In this document: in pieces, positions 9,142-18,241 of the stretch
Layout of the letters: each line of letters starts with the position of its first letter
Position numbering within the stretch: position 1 is the first letter of the stretch
NCBI GenBank assembly: GCA_964451785.1
Contig: CAYVJG010000003.1
Span: 49,567 to 113,566 of the forward strand
Length of the DNA stretch: 64,000 nt
Reading direction: 5' to 3'
From: JAJYSO01 sp964451785
GTDB lineage: Bacteria; Bacteroidota; Bacteroidia; Flavobacteriales; Flavobacteriaceae
Notes under the pieces: generated by a model
The model's database searches: none
What the model was told of the DNA's origin: nothing
The model's input: only the letters and a program-made list of their open reading frames with translations
Program-made: the position numbers and the translations under genes

Positions 9142-9168
9142 AAAGCACCCTGTAAAAAGGGTGCTTTA
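9142..9168 (-). terminator. Terminator after the short ompH gene
   Basis: Stem AAAGCACCC (9142-9150) with GGGTGCTTT (9159-9167), 25 bp past the ompH stop at 9193. It lies just before the murI start. Confidence 0.7.
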
Positions 9169-9192
9169 AAAATATGAAAAAAAAAAGAGTGA

Positions 9193-9702
9193 TTATTGAA
9201 CTCCTAATTCTTTTTTAACATCAGGCATCAAGTTATAACCGTCAGCTACAATTACGCCGGCTCCAGGAGTTGAATTGAGTACGTAGTCATAACCTTTAGC
9301 TTCGGCCACTTTTTTGATTGCTTTTTGTACTTTATCTAAAAGCGGTTGTACGAGCTCTTGTTGTTTTTGTGCCAATTGGTTTTGTGCATTTTTTTGAAAT
9401 TTCACAATGCGTTGTTGCGCATCAGAAACCTCTTGCATACGTTGTTGATTTATTAAATCAGTTTGTGATTTAGCTTCAGCATCGTATTTTTTGGTTTTTT
9501 CTTGAAGCTCTTTATACATATCTTGAATTTGGGATTTGTATGAACTTTCAAGTTTCTCAATTTGTGATTGAGCAGATTGAAAACCAGGTAATGCCTCGAT
9601 TAATTTTTGAGTATCGATGTGAGCAACCTTACTTTGTGCTTGAGCAAAATTCATTGACCCTAAGGTGATCAAAGCTATAAGAACGATTTTCAAATGTTTC
9701 AT
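9193..9702 (-). CDS. OmpH/Skp-family periplasmic chaperone
   Basis: 169 residues with a signal peptide (LIALITLGSMNFAQAQ) and the OmpH pattern: KVAHIDTQKLIEALPGFQSA at the start, a long Q/K/E-rich coiled coil in the middle (residues ~45-130), and the C-terminal AKGYDYVLNSTPGAGVIVADG. Skp-like chaperones carry unfolded outer-membrane proteins across the periplasm to BamA, and bamA lies two genes upstream. A second, longer OmpH paralogue sits between. Confidence 0.9.
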   Translation of the reverse strand: MKHLKIVLIALITLGSMNFAQAQSKVAHIDTQKLIEALPGFQSAQSQIEKLESSYKSQIQDMYKELQEKTKKYDAEAKSQTDLINQQRMQEVSDAQQRIVKFQKNAQNQLAQKQQELVQPLLDKVQKAIKKVAEAKGYDYVLNSTPGAGVIVADGYNLMPDVKKELGVQ

Positions 9703-9773
9703 AATTACAGAGTTAAGAGTTAAATAGTTAAATAGATTTGTTTCTAATTTTTAAGTGGGGGCTAAAATAAGCC

Positions 9774-10817
9774 TTATTCTCGAGTTTCTCGCGCTTTTTC
9801 TCGCGCTTTTATTATTGAATCGCGTTTTTCTTGACGTTCTTTTAATAAAGCTTGACGCGCTTGCTTAATGGAGTCACGACGTTCTTGACGTTCTTGAAGT
9901 AATTTAGCACGGCGGGCTTCGCGATCCGTTTGATTGTTTGTAGCGCTGTTAGTTGAAGTTTCAGCTTGAGTGGCTGTTGGAGCTTCGGCTTGGTTGTTTA
10001 CATCAGTTTGACGCGCATTTTCTATAGCGTCGCGACGAGCTTGACGTTTTTCTGCAGCTTGGGCGCGATCGGCTTCATATTTTGCTTGACGTACAGCCCG
10101 AATTGAATCGCGTGTGTGTTCACGTTTATCAATTATGGCTTGACGTGCTTCTTGTTTAGCTTGAATTTTGGCTTCTCGAGTTGCTTCTTCTTCGTCGTCT
10201 TTGCGCGCTTGGCTTACTGATTTGTAAGGTTTTTCTTCAATGTTTTCAGCAGCTTCTTTTCGTGATTGTTGTTCTTCTTGACGAGCTACTTTATCGGCAG
10301 TACGTGTTATAGCTTGCAGTACGCGATCACTAATATCATGACGTTCAGCTGCAAATAGCATTAGTGCATCTGCAGATCCATCAAATATAAAATCGTATTC
10401 GCGTTTTAATCCAATTTCTTGAATGGCATTAAAAACTTGATCTTGTATAGGCTGAACGATTTGACGGCGTTGTGCTACTAAATCTCCTTGTGGTCCAAAG
10501 CGTTCTTGTTGATAAGCGACAAGTTGTTTTTGTAAATATGTGATTTCATCTTGACGTTCATCAATTAAATCTTGCGTTAACAAAGGACGTTCATTTTCTA
10601 ATTCTTCCTTTAAATTGTCAATTTGCTTGCGTTTTAAAGCAATTTCACCTTTCCATTTTAACGCTTTTTGGTCGAGCATGGCATTAGCTTCTTGATAACT
10701 AGGCAACTGTTCAAGAATATAATTCATGTCTATATAGCCTACTCTTAGCTGACGTTGCGCTTGAACGCTTACGCAGCTTAACAAAATAAAGGCTATTATG
10801 GTCAGTTTGGTTTTCAT
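9774..10817 (-). CDS. OmpH/Skp-family protein with long charged C-terminal extension
   Basis: 347 residues, twice the usual Skp length. Residues 1-20 are a signal peptide (LLSCVSVQAQ), residues ~25-170 are the OmpH domain (LRVGYIDMNYILEQLPSYQEA ... LKREYDFIFDGSADALMLFAAE). The rest is an extremely charged R/E/K/Q/A tail with a repeated RDSI/RDAI motif (TRDSIRAVRQ, RRDAIENARQ, RRDSIKQARQ, KRDSIIKARE), broken by an S/T/N/A-rich spacer. The tail should form long helices, perhaps binding anionic surfaces, but its role is unknown. It lies directly downstream of bamA and is presumably co-transcribed. Confidence 0.88.
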   Translation of the reverse strand: MKTKLTIIAFILLSCVSVQAQRQLRVGYIDMNYILEQLPSYQEANAMLDQKALKWKGEIALKRKQIDNLKEELENERPLLTQDLIDERQDEITYLQKQLVAYQQERFGPQGDLVAQRRQIVQPIQDQVFNAIQEIGLKREYDFIFDGSADALMLFAAERHDISDRVLQAITRTADKVARQEEQQSRKEAAENIEEKPYKSVSQARKDDEEEATREAKIQAKQEARQAIIDKREHTRDSIRAVRQAKYEADRAQAAEKRQARRDAIENARQTDVNNQAEAPTATQAETSTNSATNNQTDREARRAKLLQERQERRDSIKQARQALLKERQEKRDSIIKAREKARETRE

Positions 10818-10849
10818 AAGCTAAGTTTTTATAGAAAAAATCGTGCCAA

Positions 10850-13429
10850 TTAAAAGTTTTGTCCAATGATAAAGTGTGTTTCCCAACCGTTAGGGCTGTT
10901 GTCATTGGTGCCTGGGATTGGGTCAAATCCATAGCCAAAGTCAATTCCTAATAGTCCGAATTGTGGCATGAATATGCGAACACCAAATCCTGCTGAACGT
11001 TGCAATTGAAAAGGATCAAAGTCATCAAAACTATCAAATGCAGCTCCACCTTCAGCAAAGGATAAAACATAAATTGAGGCTTGTGGTTTAAGTGTAATTG
11101 GGTAACGTAACTCAAGTGAGTATTTTTGGTAGATAGTTGCTCCATCATTTCTTGTGATTCCTGTTGAGTAATCACGATTAACAGGAACAATAGATTGGTT
11201 TGGATAACCGCGTAATCTGATATTTTCACGTCCGTCTAGAGCATAGGTTCCTAATCCATCACCACCAACATAAAAACGTTCAAAAGGAGGAATGCCTCGA
11301 GCTGAGTTGTAGGCGCCTAAGAAACCGTATTCAATATTGGTGCGCAAAACGAGTTTGTCAAAAAGTTTGTTGTACCAGTCGCCTTTAAATTTGAGTTTGT
11401 AGTACTCTAACCAACGGTAGCGTTTCTGGTCGATTTTAGTATAATCAGGATCACCATTCACTTTTTGGTAAGCAGGATCATTTTCTAAATTAGCATAATC
11501 TACACCATCAAATAATGAATAAGGAGGCGTTAGTTTAGCAGTGATGCTAAATTTAGATCCACCCATTGGATAAATTGGGTTGGTGTAGGTATTATCACGA
11601 CTCAAAGCTAATGTAAGCGCTAAGTTGTTAGCTGTTCCATTAGGAAAGCGGAATAATCCGATGTTGTAGTTTTTCATGTCATAATGCATGAAACTCAATG
11701 CTGCTGATAAAGTGAAATAATCATCTGGCCATTCTAAACGTTTTGCTAATCCTACTGAACCACCAGTAATTAAGAAACTACGACTACGGTCAGTTTCACG
11801 AGTGTAATAGTCATAATAATGCTGGATAGTATGTGAGAAGGATGTGGTTAAACGAATTGGTTTTTTACCACCTAACCAAGGTTCAGAAAATGAAATACTA
11901 TAAGTTTGATAAAACGTTGAAGCTTGTGCGCGTAATGACAATTGTTGGCCATCACCCATTGGTAGGGGGTGGTAAGCATCTCCATTGAAAATATTTTTAA
12001 TAGAGAAGTTGTTGAATGATAAGCCTAAAGTTCCTACAAAACCGCCACCACCGTAGCCACCTTGTAGTTCGATTTGGCTGGATCCAACTTCAAATACTTT
12101 ATAGTGCAAATCTAAAGTTCCATCAACAGGATTTACGTTTTCAAACTCAGGTTGCAATTTTGCAGGGTCGAAGAATCCTAATTGACCGAGTTCACGAATA
12201 GAGCGCATCACATCAGATTTGCTGTATTGTTGACCTGGACGTGTTCTGAGGTTGCGATAAATAACATGATCGTTGGTACGGTCATTACCGGTGACGTAAA
12301 TGTTGTTGAAATGTGCAATTTTACCTTCGTGAATGCGAATTTCAAAATCGATGGTGTCGTTGTAAACTTTGGTCTCTACAGTGTTGATTTGAGAAAATAA
12401 ATACCCGTTGTTTTGGTATAAATTGGTCAAATCATTGGCATCGGGTTTGGTGTTGTCAGCAATGCGTTTTTCTAGTAAGACACCGTTGTAAGTGTCTCCT
12501 TTTTGGATTTTTAAGATTTGGGCTAACTGGCGGTCTGAATAGACATTGTTACCAATGAAATCAATATTTCCAAAATAATATTTATCGCCTTCTTCAACTT
12601 GTAATTTTAAAGCTACTGTTTTGTCATCCTCAACAAGCAAGGTGTCAGAAACTATGCGCGCATCGCGGTAACCTATTGATTTATACTCGTCGATTATACT
12701 TTGTTTGTCTTCGGTATATTGAGATTTTATGAACTTTGAACGTTTCCAGAATCTAAAGAAACTTTTGCGTTTAGTTTTCATCTGGCGACGAATTTTTGCG
12801 TCGCTCAAGACTTCATTACCAGCAACCTTAATATAATCGATTTTGACTTTTTCGCCGCGATCAATATTTAAAACCAAATTAACCTTTTTAACTTTGTTGT
12901 CAGTGGTGTCTTTTACGGTTATGGTTTTAACTTTTACTTTAGCGTTGAGGTAGCCATCTTCAGCATAGGAGTCGCGAATATGCTTGCGGGTATTAGCGAT
13001 GAGGTTTTCAGTAACCTTCTTACCAGCCTTAAGTTCGTTTTCATCAATAATTTCTTTGATGTCCTTTTTCTTTTTAAGACCGTTGATAACCACTTTGTTT
13101 AACTCAGGAACCTCTATAATCTCTAGTTGGAGGTATACTTTGTCGCCTACAATATTGGTGACATAAAAGTTGATGTCACTAAAGAGTCCTAAGTCCCATA
13201 ATTTTTTTATAACTGCACTAATCTTATCGCCGGGGATATAGACTTTATCGCCTTTGTGCAATCCGGTGAAAGCAATTACAGTTTGCTCGTTATAATTAGT
13301 GGTTCCTATAACATCAATTCCACCAATTGTATATTCTTTTGCATCGCCAATAGCAATGTCTTGTGCGTTAAGTGTGTACCCTAAGGTTAAAAAACAAACC
13401 GTAAAAAGTAATAAAAGTTTTTTGTACAT
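10850..13429 (-). CDS. bamA: Outer-membrane protein assembly factor BamA (Omp85)
   Basis: The central outer-membrane insertase. ATG 13429 gives a clean signal peptide (MYKKLLLLFTVCFLTLGYTL) and 859 residues; an in-frame ATG at 13462 would overlap the end of uppS and bury the signal. Residues ~25-470 hold the five POTRA repeats (YTIGGIDVIGTTNYNEQTV, VVINGLKKKKDIKE, FGNIDFIGNNVYSDRQL, FNNIYVTGNDRTNDHVI and one between). The rest is the barrel with ENIRLRGYPNQ (variant of the lid-loop motif) and a terminal strand GWETHFIIGQNF ending in the required aromatic residue. The neighbours uppS and ompH match the usual flavobacterial order. Confidence 0.95.
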   Translation of the reverse strand: MYKKLLLLFTVCFLTLGYTLNAQDIAIGDAKEYTIGGIDVIGTTNYNEQTVIAFTGLHKGDKVYIPGDKISAVIKKLWDLGLFSDINFYVTNIVGDKVYLQLEIIEVPELNKVVINGLKKKKDIKEIIDENELKAGKKVTENLIANTRKHIRDSYAEDGYLNAKVKVKTITVKDTTDNKVKKVNLVLNIDRGEKVKIDYIKVAGNEVLSDAKIRRQMKTKRKSFFRFWKRSKFIKSQYTEDKQSIIDEYKSIGYRDARIVSDTLLVEDDKTVALKLQVEEGDKYYFGNIDFIGNNVYSDRQLAQILKIQKGDTYNGVLLEKRIADNTKPDANDLTNLYQNNGYLFSQINTVETKVYNDTIDFEIRIHEGKIAHFNNIYVTGNDRTNDHVIYRNLRTRPGQQYSKSDVMRSIRELGQLGFFDPAKLQPEFENVNPVDGTLDLHYKVFEVGSSQIELQGGYGGGGFVGTLGLSFNNFSIKNIFNGDAYHPLPMGDGQQLSLRAQASTFYQTYSISFSEPWLGGKKPIRLTTSFSHTIQHYYDYYTRETDRSRSFLITGGSVGLAKRLEWPDDYFTLSAALSFMHYDMKNYNIGLFRFPNGTANNLALTLALSRDNTYTNPIYPMGGSKFSITAKLTPPYSLFDGVDYANLENDPAYQKVNGDPDYTKIDQKRYRWLEYYKLKFKGDWYNKLFDKLVLRTNIEYGFLGAYNSARGIPPFERFYVGGDGLGTYALDGRENIRLRGYPNQSIVPVNRDYSTGITRNDGATIYQKYSLELRYPITLKPQASIYVLSFAEGGAAFDSFDDFDPFQLQRSAGFGVRIFMPQFGLLGIDFGYGFDPIPGTNDNSPNGWETHFIIGQNF

Positions 13430-13436
13430 ACGACTA

Positions 13437-14174
13437 TTAAAGTTGTTCGCTAGTTTTTCCAAATCGTCTTTCTCTTGACTGATAGTTTACAAGGGCATCA
13501 TAGAGATGCTCACGTCTAAAATCAGGCCATAAAATTTTAGTAAAATATAATTCAGCATAGGCAATTTGCCACAACAAAAAGTTGCTTATGCGTTCTTCTC
13601 CACTAGTGCGAATTAATAAATCAACATCAGGGAGGTTATGAGTGTATAAATGGTTTTGAATGCATTGCTCATCAATGTCATCAATGTTTATTTTGCCTTC
13701 TTGCACGGCTTGGCAAATGGCTTTTGTGCTGTGAGTTAATTCTTCACGGGAGCCATAGCTCAGGGCTAAAACCAAATTCATACGTGTGTTGTTGGCAGTT
13801 TTGTCAATAACCTCTTGTAGTTCTTTGCGTACAGAATTAGGGAGTTTGTCAAGACAACCTATGGCTAATAATCTAATATCATTTTTTTGCATCAAGGACA
13901 ATTCCTTTTTTAAAGACGATACTAATAACTCCATCAGGGTTTTAACCTCTAGTTTAGGGCGATTCCAGTTTTCGGTTGAAAAAGCATAGAGGGTAAGGGT
14001 GTTGATGCCTAGTTCTGCACAGGCTTCAACAGTATCTCTAACCGCTTTGGTGCCACGTCTGTGTCCTAAAACGCGTTTTAAACCTTGTGATTTTGCCCAA
14101 CGCCCATTGCCATCCATTATGACAGCAATATGTTTAGGTAATCGATCAGGATTTATTTGGGTAATCTCACTCAT
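13437..14174 (-). CDS. uppS: Isoprenyl transferase, undecaprenyl diphosphate synthase
   Basis: Makes the C55 lipid carrier for peptidoglycan and surface polysaccharide at the inner membrane. 245 residues with the cis-prenyltransferase motifs HIAVIMDGNGRWAKSQGL (catalytic Asp), GHRRGTKAVRDTVEAC, TLYAFSTENWNRP and DLLIRTSGEERISNFLLWQIAYAE. One base separates its ATG (14174) from the porG stop (14175), and its stop lies 7 bp before the bamA ATG, so translation is probably coupled along the operon. Confidence 0.96.
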   Translation of the reverse strand: MSEITQINPDRLPKHIAVIMDGNGRWAKSQGLKRVLGHRRGTKAVRDTVEACAELGINTLTLYAFSTENWNRPKLEVKTLMELLVSSLKKELSLMQKNDIRLLAIGCLDKLPNSVRKELQEVIDKTANNTRMNLVLALSYGSREELTHSTKAICQAVQEGKINIDDIDEQCIQNHLYTHNLPDVDLLIRTSGEERISNFLLWQIAYAELYFTKILWPDFRREHLYDALVNYQSRERRFGKTSEQL

Positions 14175-14894
14175 TTAAAATGTATCATAACATGGGTTAT
14201 GCCCAAAGGTGTAGGTTAATGTCACCCCTGTAAACATATACCAATCATTTGTGTTTTGATTACCAAAAGACGGATATTTTTCAACCCCGTGTTCTTCAGG
14301 ATTGTAGCCTGAAGGTTCGGTGCTTCCATCTAAGGTATCATAAAAACTCATACGTGCTCCAATCTCTACCGCGAGGATCAAATCACGTGTTATTTTGCCT
14401 TTTACACCAATTATCATCGGTAAGGCGAAGCCAAATTTATTCTTTTTTGTGTAAATTCCCTCTTTTCCGTCATCATTTTTGTCAACATACATTTCATGAG
14501 TGAATATGCCGGCAATTCCGGTGGAAAGATAAGGAACTATTTGTGGACGGCTAGAAAAAACATCAAATTCCCAAAAATTAAATTCTATTCCCAGCATAAC
14601 TTCTGTAAGTCCATTTGAAAATGAATAACCGCGTTCTACACGTCGCCCTTGGTTTGAATCGGCATCATCAGCTTTTAATTCGGTGTGTATTACCGATAGC
14701 CGCCACGAGTGTCGCAAACTGCGATTCCATTTTGCAATCCCGCCAAAAGCCAAGCTGTTTGGGTTGATGTAGTTGGTTGAGCCTACATCTCCAATATAAT
14801 TTGATCCGCCTAAATAGGGGCCAATTTCAAAGAGTTGTGCCCGCGACGAATTCATCCAAAAAAGCATGACAAGGACAGCAGTTAAGTATCGCAT
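14175..14894 (-). CDS. porG: Type IX secretion protein PorG (DUF6089 family)
   Basis: 239 residues: signal peptide (LVMLFWMNSSRAQ), then the DUF6089/PorG opening LFEIGPYLGGSNYIGDVGSTNYI and a small beta-barrel pattern (GIAKWNRSLRHSWRLSVIH, VMLGIEFNFWEF, WYMFTGVTLTYTFG). PorG is an outer-membrane component associated with the T9SS PorK/PorN ring. Position directly before uppS and bamA is the usual flavobacterial arrangement. First gene of the operon, preceded by a TAnnTTTG box. Assignment rests on sequence pattern and context together. Confidence 0.85.
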   Translation of the reverse strand: MRYLTAVLVMLFWMNSSRAQLFEIGPYLGGSNYIGDVGSTNYINPNSLAFGGIAKWNRSLRHSWRLSVIHTELKADDADSNQGRRVERGYSFSNGLTEVMLGIEFNFWEFDVFSSRPQIVPYLSTGIAGIFTHEMYVDKNDDGKEGIYTKKNKFGFALPMIIGVKGKITRDLILAVEIGARMSFYDTLDGSTEPSGYNPEEHGVEKYPSFGNQNTNDWYMFTGVTLTYTFGHNPCYDTF

Positions 14895-14911
14895 AGGGTT
14901 TTAAAAGTTTG

Positions 14912-14919
14912 CAAATATA
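14912..14919 (-). promoter_or_regulatory. TAnnTTTG promoter of the porG-uppS-bamA-ompH cluster
   Basis: TATATTTG on the minus strand, 17 nt before the porG ATG at 14894. Confidence 0.65.
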
Positions 14920-14991
14920 GGAATTATGTTTTCTTTGCACTTGTTATAAAGTGCTTTTATAAGTTATTGATTAAACACTTTTCGGGCAGAT

Positions 14992-15885
14992 TTATTGTTT
15001 TTGGTTGCGTTTATCTTCGCCCCACAGTAGTTTTTGTCTTAAGGTGTGTATAAAACTGTCTTCATTGAGCATGACTAAATTGATGCTGAAAGGAGCTTTT
15101 TTTACCGTTAAAACCGTCCCTTTTTTAAGACTAACTGTATTAGAATCCATGGCAACCAAAAATTCATCTTCTCTTGTGCCAACTTTTAAGGTGAGCTTAG
15201 TGTTACTCGGAATAATTAAAGGGCGAGCGTTGAGGTTATGTGGAGCAATAGGGGTGAGTGCAATGGCGTTGGTTTGCGGAGTGATAATAGGACCGCCACA
15301 GCTCATGGAGTAACCGGTAGAGCCTGTAGCGGTAGTGATGATTAAACCGTCAGCCCAATAGGCATTTAGATATTTGTTGTCAAGCCATGTTTTAACCGTG
15401 ATCATTGAAGTGGTGTTTTTTCGGTTAATCACGATATCGTTTAAGGCAAAATTAAGTCCGTTGATATTTTCGCCTTCATATTTGGCTTCTAAGCTGAGTA
15501 ATTCGCGTTTAGAAATGCAGTAGTTTCCGGCTAATATGGTAGAAAGCGTGGCTTCAATTTCTTCTTTTTGGATGGTGGCTAAAAAACCTAATCTACCCGT
15601 GTTTATTCCGGCAATAGGAATAGGTAGATCTTTGACAAAATTAATGCTTTTTAAGATAGTACCGTCTCCACCTATGCAGAATAACAAGTCGTAAGTTGCG
15701 TCTAAAACGGTAAAAGTCGGGAAGGAATAATGCTTGTTTTGGATGTTTTTATTTTCTTGAATAATTCTTAAAAAATCTTCTTCGATAAATACATCTATAG
15801 CCTGTTTTTCAAGCGCATCGAGTAATTGCTGAATGTAAATTTCTGCATTTTTGTGATAAAATTGACCGTAGATACCAACTTTCAT
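14992..15885 (-). CDS. nadK: NAD kinase
   Basis: Phosphorylates NAD to NADP in the cytosol. 297 residues with the kinase signatures LLFCIGGDGTILKSINF (GGDG motif), IAGINTGRLGFLATI, NDIVINRKNTTSMI and ADGLIITTATGSTGYSMSCGGPI. It begins 4 bp after the CBS-domain gene stop, so the two are very likely co-transcribed. The intergenic stretch before porG contains the porG promoter. Confidence 0.95.
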   Translation of the reverse strand: MKVGIYGQFYHKNAEIYIQQLLDALEKQAIDVFIEEDFLRIIQENKNIQNKHYSFPTFTVLDATYDLLFCIGGDGTILKSINFVKDLPIPIAGINTGRLGFLATIQKEEIEATLSTILAGNYCISKRELLSLEAKYEGENINGLNFALNDIVINRKNTTSMITVKTWLDNKYLNAYWADGLIITTATGSTGYSMSCGGPIITPQTNAIALTPIAPHNLNARPLIIPSNTKLTLKVGTREDEFLVAMDSNTVSLKKGTVLTVKKAPFSINLVMLNEDSFIHTLRQKLLWGEDKRNQKQ

Positions 15886-15889
15886 AAAG

Positions 15890-16549
15890 TTAAATGTTAA
15901 GATATTTGTTCAAATAATCAGAACGTTCTTTGAGATCGCGAAGATACGAGTCTTCTTGGTGTTCACTAATTATTTTGTAATCATAACGCCTAAAAGTTTG
16001 TAGAATTTCGTTGAGACGCGTGTTGTTAATCTTTAAGGTGATTTGGGTTACGCCATTGCGCATTTCGCTGATGTAAGCACCGTAAAGCCGACCTTCATTT
16101 GACTCTATAATCTGACTGATTTGACTAAACGAAAAATCGTGTTCACCTTTTTCAATGACAATAAAGTTGCCTTCTTCACTAAAAAAAGGCGTGTTGTCTA
16201 AAATGGCCATGGCGTCGTGCAACTCAAAATATCCCAAATAAGTGTTGGTTTGGTCATCTAAAACAGGCATGAGGTTAGTGCCATTGTTTACAAAAGCCTT
16301 TAAAATATCTAATAATGGAAAGCTTTTGCGCACATAAAACGGACTGAGTGTGTTACTGTAGCTAGCAATACTCTTATCATCGTCAAAGCACCGCAGGTCA
16401 TATTCGGCAATACAGCCTATATATTGCCCATCTTTAGCGATGGGAATATGCGAGTAGGTCAACAAATTAAACATGTTTTTTAGTTCGCTTATCGTTTGCG
16501 TGATAGGCTGAATGCTGATGTCGTTGATGATGCTTTCTGAAATGGTCAT
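15890..16549 (-). CDS. CBS-domain protein (AcuB-like)
   Basis: 219 residues with two CBS repeats: residues ~1-60 (QPITQTISELKNMFNLLTYSHIPIAKDG...GCIAEYDL) and ~75-125 (RKSFPLLDILKAFVNNGTNLMPVLDDQTNTYLGYFELHDAMA). An ACT-like C-terminal region follows (NFIVIEKGEHDFSFSQISQIIESNEGRLYGAYIS). CBS pairs bind adenine nucleotides such as ATP, AMP or NAD and act as sensors. Placement immediately before nadK, 4 bp apart, fits sensing of nucleotide state, but the ligand and target are inference. No transmembrane segment or signal peptide. Confidence 0.82.
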   Translation of the reverse strand: MTISESIINDISIQPITQTISELKNMFNLLTYSHIPIAKDGQYIGCIAEYDLRCFDDDKSIASYSNTLSPFYVRKSFPLLDILKAFVNNGTNLMPVLDDQTNTYLGYFELHDAMAILDNTPFFSEEGNFIVIEKGEHDFSFSQISQIIESNEGRLYGAYISEMRNGVTQITLKINNTRLNEILQTFRRYDYKIISEHQEDSYLRDLKERSDYLNKYLNI

Positions 16550-16607
16550 GGCCTTTTCTTTTCCACAAATTAAACAAAAAATAACACAATATCCCTTTTG
16601 AGCGTTG

Positions 16608-16615
16608 TATTTTTG
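16608..16615 (+). promoter_or_regulatory. TAnnTTTG promoter of pdxJ
   Basis: TATTTTTG lies 26 nt before the pdxJ ATG at 16642, in the divergent region with the CBS gene. Confidence 0.65.
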
Positions 16616-16641
16616 CCTCTCATACTAATAATTTTATAGCG

Positions 16642-17358
16642 ATGACAAAGCTAAGTGTAAATATAAATAAAATTGCAACCTTGCGTAATGCGCGTGGGGG
16701 AAATGTGCCTGATGTAATTGAGGCGGCAAAACGTATTGAAAGTTTTGGCGGTCAAGGTATAACTGTTCATCCACGTCCTGATGAACGCCATATTCGCTAT
16801 GATGATGTGCGCAATCTGAAACCGGTGGTGACTACGGAGTTTAATATTGAGGGAAATCCTATTCCTTCTTTTGTAGATTTGGTATTGCAAGCAAAACCTG
16901 CTCAAGTTACTTTGGTTCCTGATGCTGAAGATGCGATCACCTCAAGTGCTGGTTGGAACACCGTTGATTATGGCGATCAACTAGTAGGAATTGTTAGAAA
17001 ATTTAAAGCAGCCGGTATTCGCACTTCTATTTTTGTAGATCCAGATCCCGAAATGATTAAAGCGGCTAGCGAAATAGGCGCGGACAGAATTGAACTCTAT
17101 ACTGAACATTTTGCAGCAGAGTATGCTAAAGGAAATACAGACGCCGTTAAGCCTTATGCACATTGTGCACGTGTAGCAATTGATTGTGGATTAGGGGTTA
17201 ATGCAGGGCATGATTTGTCGTTGACCAATCTAAAATATTTTATAGATAATGTGCCACATGTTAGTGAAGTTTCTATAGGTCACGCTTTGATTACTGAGGC
17301 TTTATACGACGGACTTGAAACTGTCATTCAACGTTACCTCGATATTTTAAAAGCTTAA
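16642..17358 (+). CDS. pdxJ: Pyridoxine 5'-phosphate synthase
   Basis: Condenses 1-deoxyxylulose-5-phosphate with 3-amino-2-oxopropyl phosphate to form pyridoxine 5'-phosphate, the DXP-dependent B6 route. 238 residues with the PdxJ markers LSVNINKIATLRNARGG, GITVHPRPDERHIRYDDV, TLVPDAEDAITSSAGW, RIELYTEHFAAEYA and LGVNAGHDLSLTNLKYF; VSEVSIGHALITEALY closes the barrel. It starts a plus-strand run and is followed after 3 bp by an alpha/beta hydrolase. Confidence 0.96.
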   Translation: MTKLSVNINKIATLRNARGGNVPDVIEAAKRIESFGGQGITVHPRPDERHIRYDDVRNLKPVVTTEFNIEGNPIPSFVDLVLQAKPAQVTLVPDAEDAITSSAGWNTVDYGDQLVGIVRKFKAAGIRTSIFVDPDPEMIKAASEIGADRIELYTEHFAAEYAKGNTDAVKPYAHCARVAIDCGLGVNAGHDLSLTNLKYFIDNVPHVSEVSIGHALITEALYDGLETVIQRYLDILKA

Positions 17359-17361
17359 ACT

Positions 17362-18135
17362 ATGCAGCTACATTCTAAAATTATAGGAGAAGGGATTCCT
17401 TTTTTGATTTTACACGGTTTATTTGGAACAGGTGATAATTGGAAGACGCTGGGGAAACGTTTTTCGGCACTCGGATTTCAAGTGCATCTTATTGATCAAC
17501 GCAATCACGGGCGCAGTCCTCATTCAGATGATTTTAGTTATGACTTTATGGTTGAAGACCTCAAAGCCTATTGTGATGAACACGGGTTTAAACAAGTTTG
17601 CTTATTAGGACATTCAATGGGTGGTAAAACCGCTATGCATTTTGCCGTGAAGTATCCTGAATTAGTTAAAGCCATGGTGGTGGTTGATATAGCTCCTAAA
17701 TATTATCCGCCTCACCACCAAACAATTTTAGCAGGCTTGACCATGTTGTATAACGAAAACTTGACTTCGCGCCGTGAGGCTGATGAAAAATTAGAAGCTT
17801 ATATAGAGGAGTGGAGTGTGCGTCAGTTTTTGCTAAAAAATCTCTATTGGAAGGAAAAAGGTAAACTGGCATTGCGCATGAATTTTCCTGTGATTAAAGA
17901 AAAAATAGATCAAGTGGGTGGTGCTATAGCTGAACAAGAACGCTACAACGGCTCAACCTTGTTTATAAAAGGTGAAAACTCAAACTATATTCAGTTAGAA
18001 GACAAGAGTTTGTTAGAGCAGCATTTTCCTAACAGTCGATTAGAAATTATTAAAGGAACCGATCATTGGGTGCACGCTGAAGAACCTGAAGTGTTTTATC
18101 AATTAGTAACAAGCTTTTTAAACGAGCAGAAGTGA
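17362..18135 (+). CDS. Alpha/beta-hydrolase (YbfF-like esterase)
   Basis: 257 residues with the hydrolase fold: LILHGLFGTGDNWKTLGKRF (oxyanion region), LIDQRNHGRSPHSDDFSYDF, nucleophile elbow LLGHSMGGKTAMHF, an acidic residue in the TLFIKGENSNYI stretch and the catalytic histidine in GTDHWVHAEEPEVF. This resembles the YbfF group of small acyl esterases; the substrate is unknown. It begins 3 bp after pdxJ and is presumably in the same transcript. Cytosolic, with no signal peptide. Confidence 0.85.
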   Translation: MQLHSKIIGEGIPFLILHGLFGTGDNWKTLGKRFSALGFQVHLIDQRNHGRSPHSDDFSYDFMVEDLKAYCDEHGFKQVCLLGHSMGGKTAMHFAVKYPELVKAMVVVDIAPKYYPPHHQTILAGLTMLYNENLTSRREADEKLEAYIEEWSVRQFLLKNLYWKEKGKLALRMNFPVIKEKIDQVGGAIAEQERYNGSTLFIKGENSNYIQLEDKSLLEQHFPNSRLEIIKGTDHWVHAEEPEVFYQLVTSFLNEQK

Positions 18136-18180
18136 GTTTAAATTTAGAGATTTAAATGCATGTATCTCAAAATTAAATTC

Positions 18181-18188
18181 TATCTTTG
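18181..18188 (+). promoter_or_regulatory. TAnnTTTG promoter of rpsO
   Basis: TATCTTTG lies 53 nt before the rpsO ATG, leaving a short leader containing CGGTAGAGAGTCTGCC, possibly an S15 autoregulatory site (inference). Confidence 0.6.
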
Positions 18189-18241
18189 CCGCTCGGTAGA
18201 GAGTCTGCCAAATACATAACAATTATTGAAATAATATTAGC

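Noticed and set aside
9122..9148. A longer murI from GTG 9148.
   Set aside because: The start would be inside the terminator hairpin, and the added residues have no family similarity.
13430..13462. A longer bamA from ATG 13462.
   Set aside because: It overlaps uppS and buries the clear signal peptide beginning at 13429.
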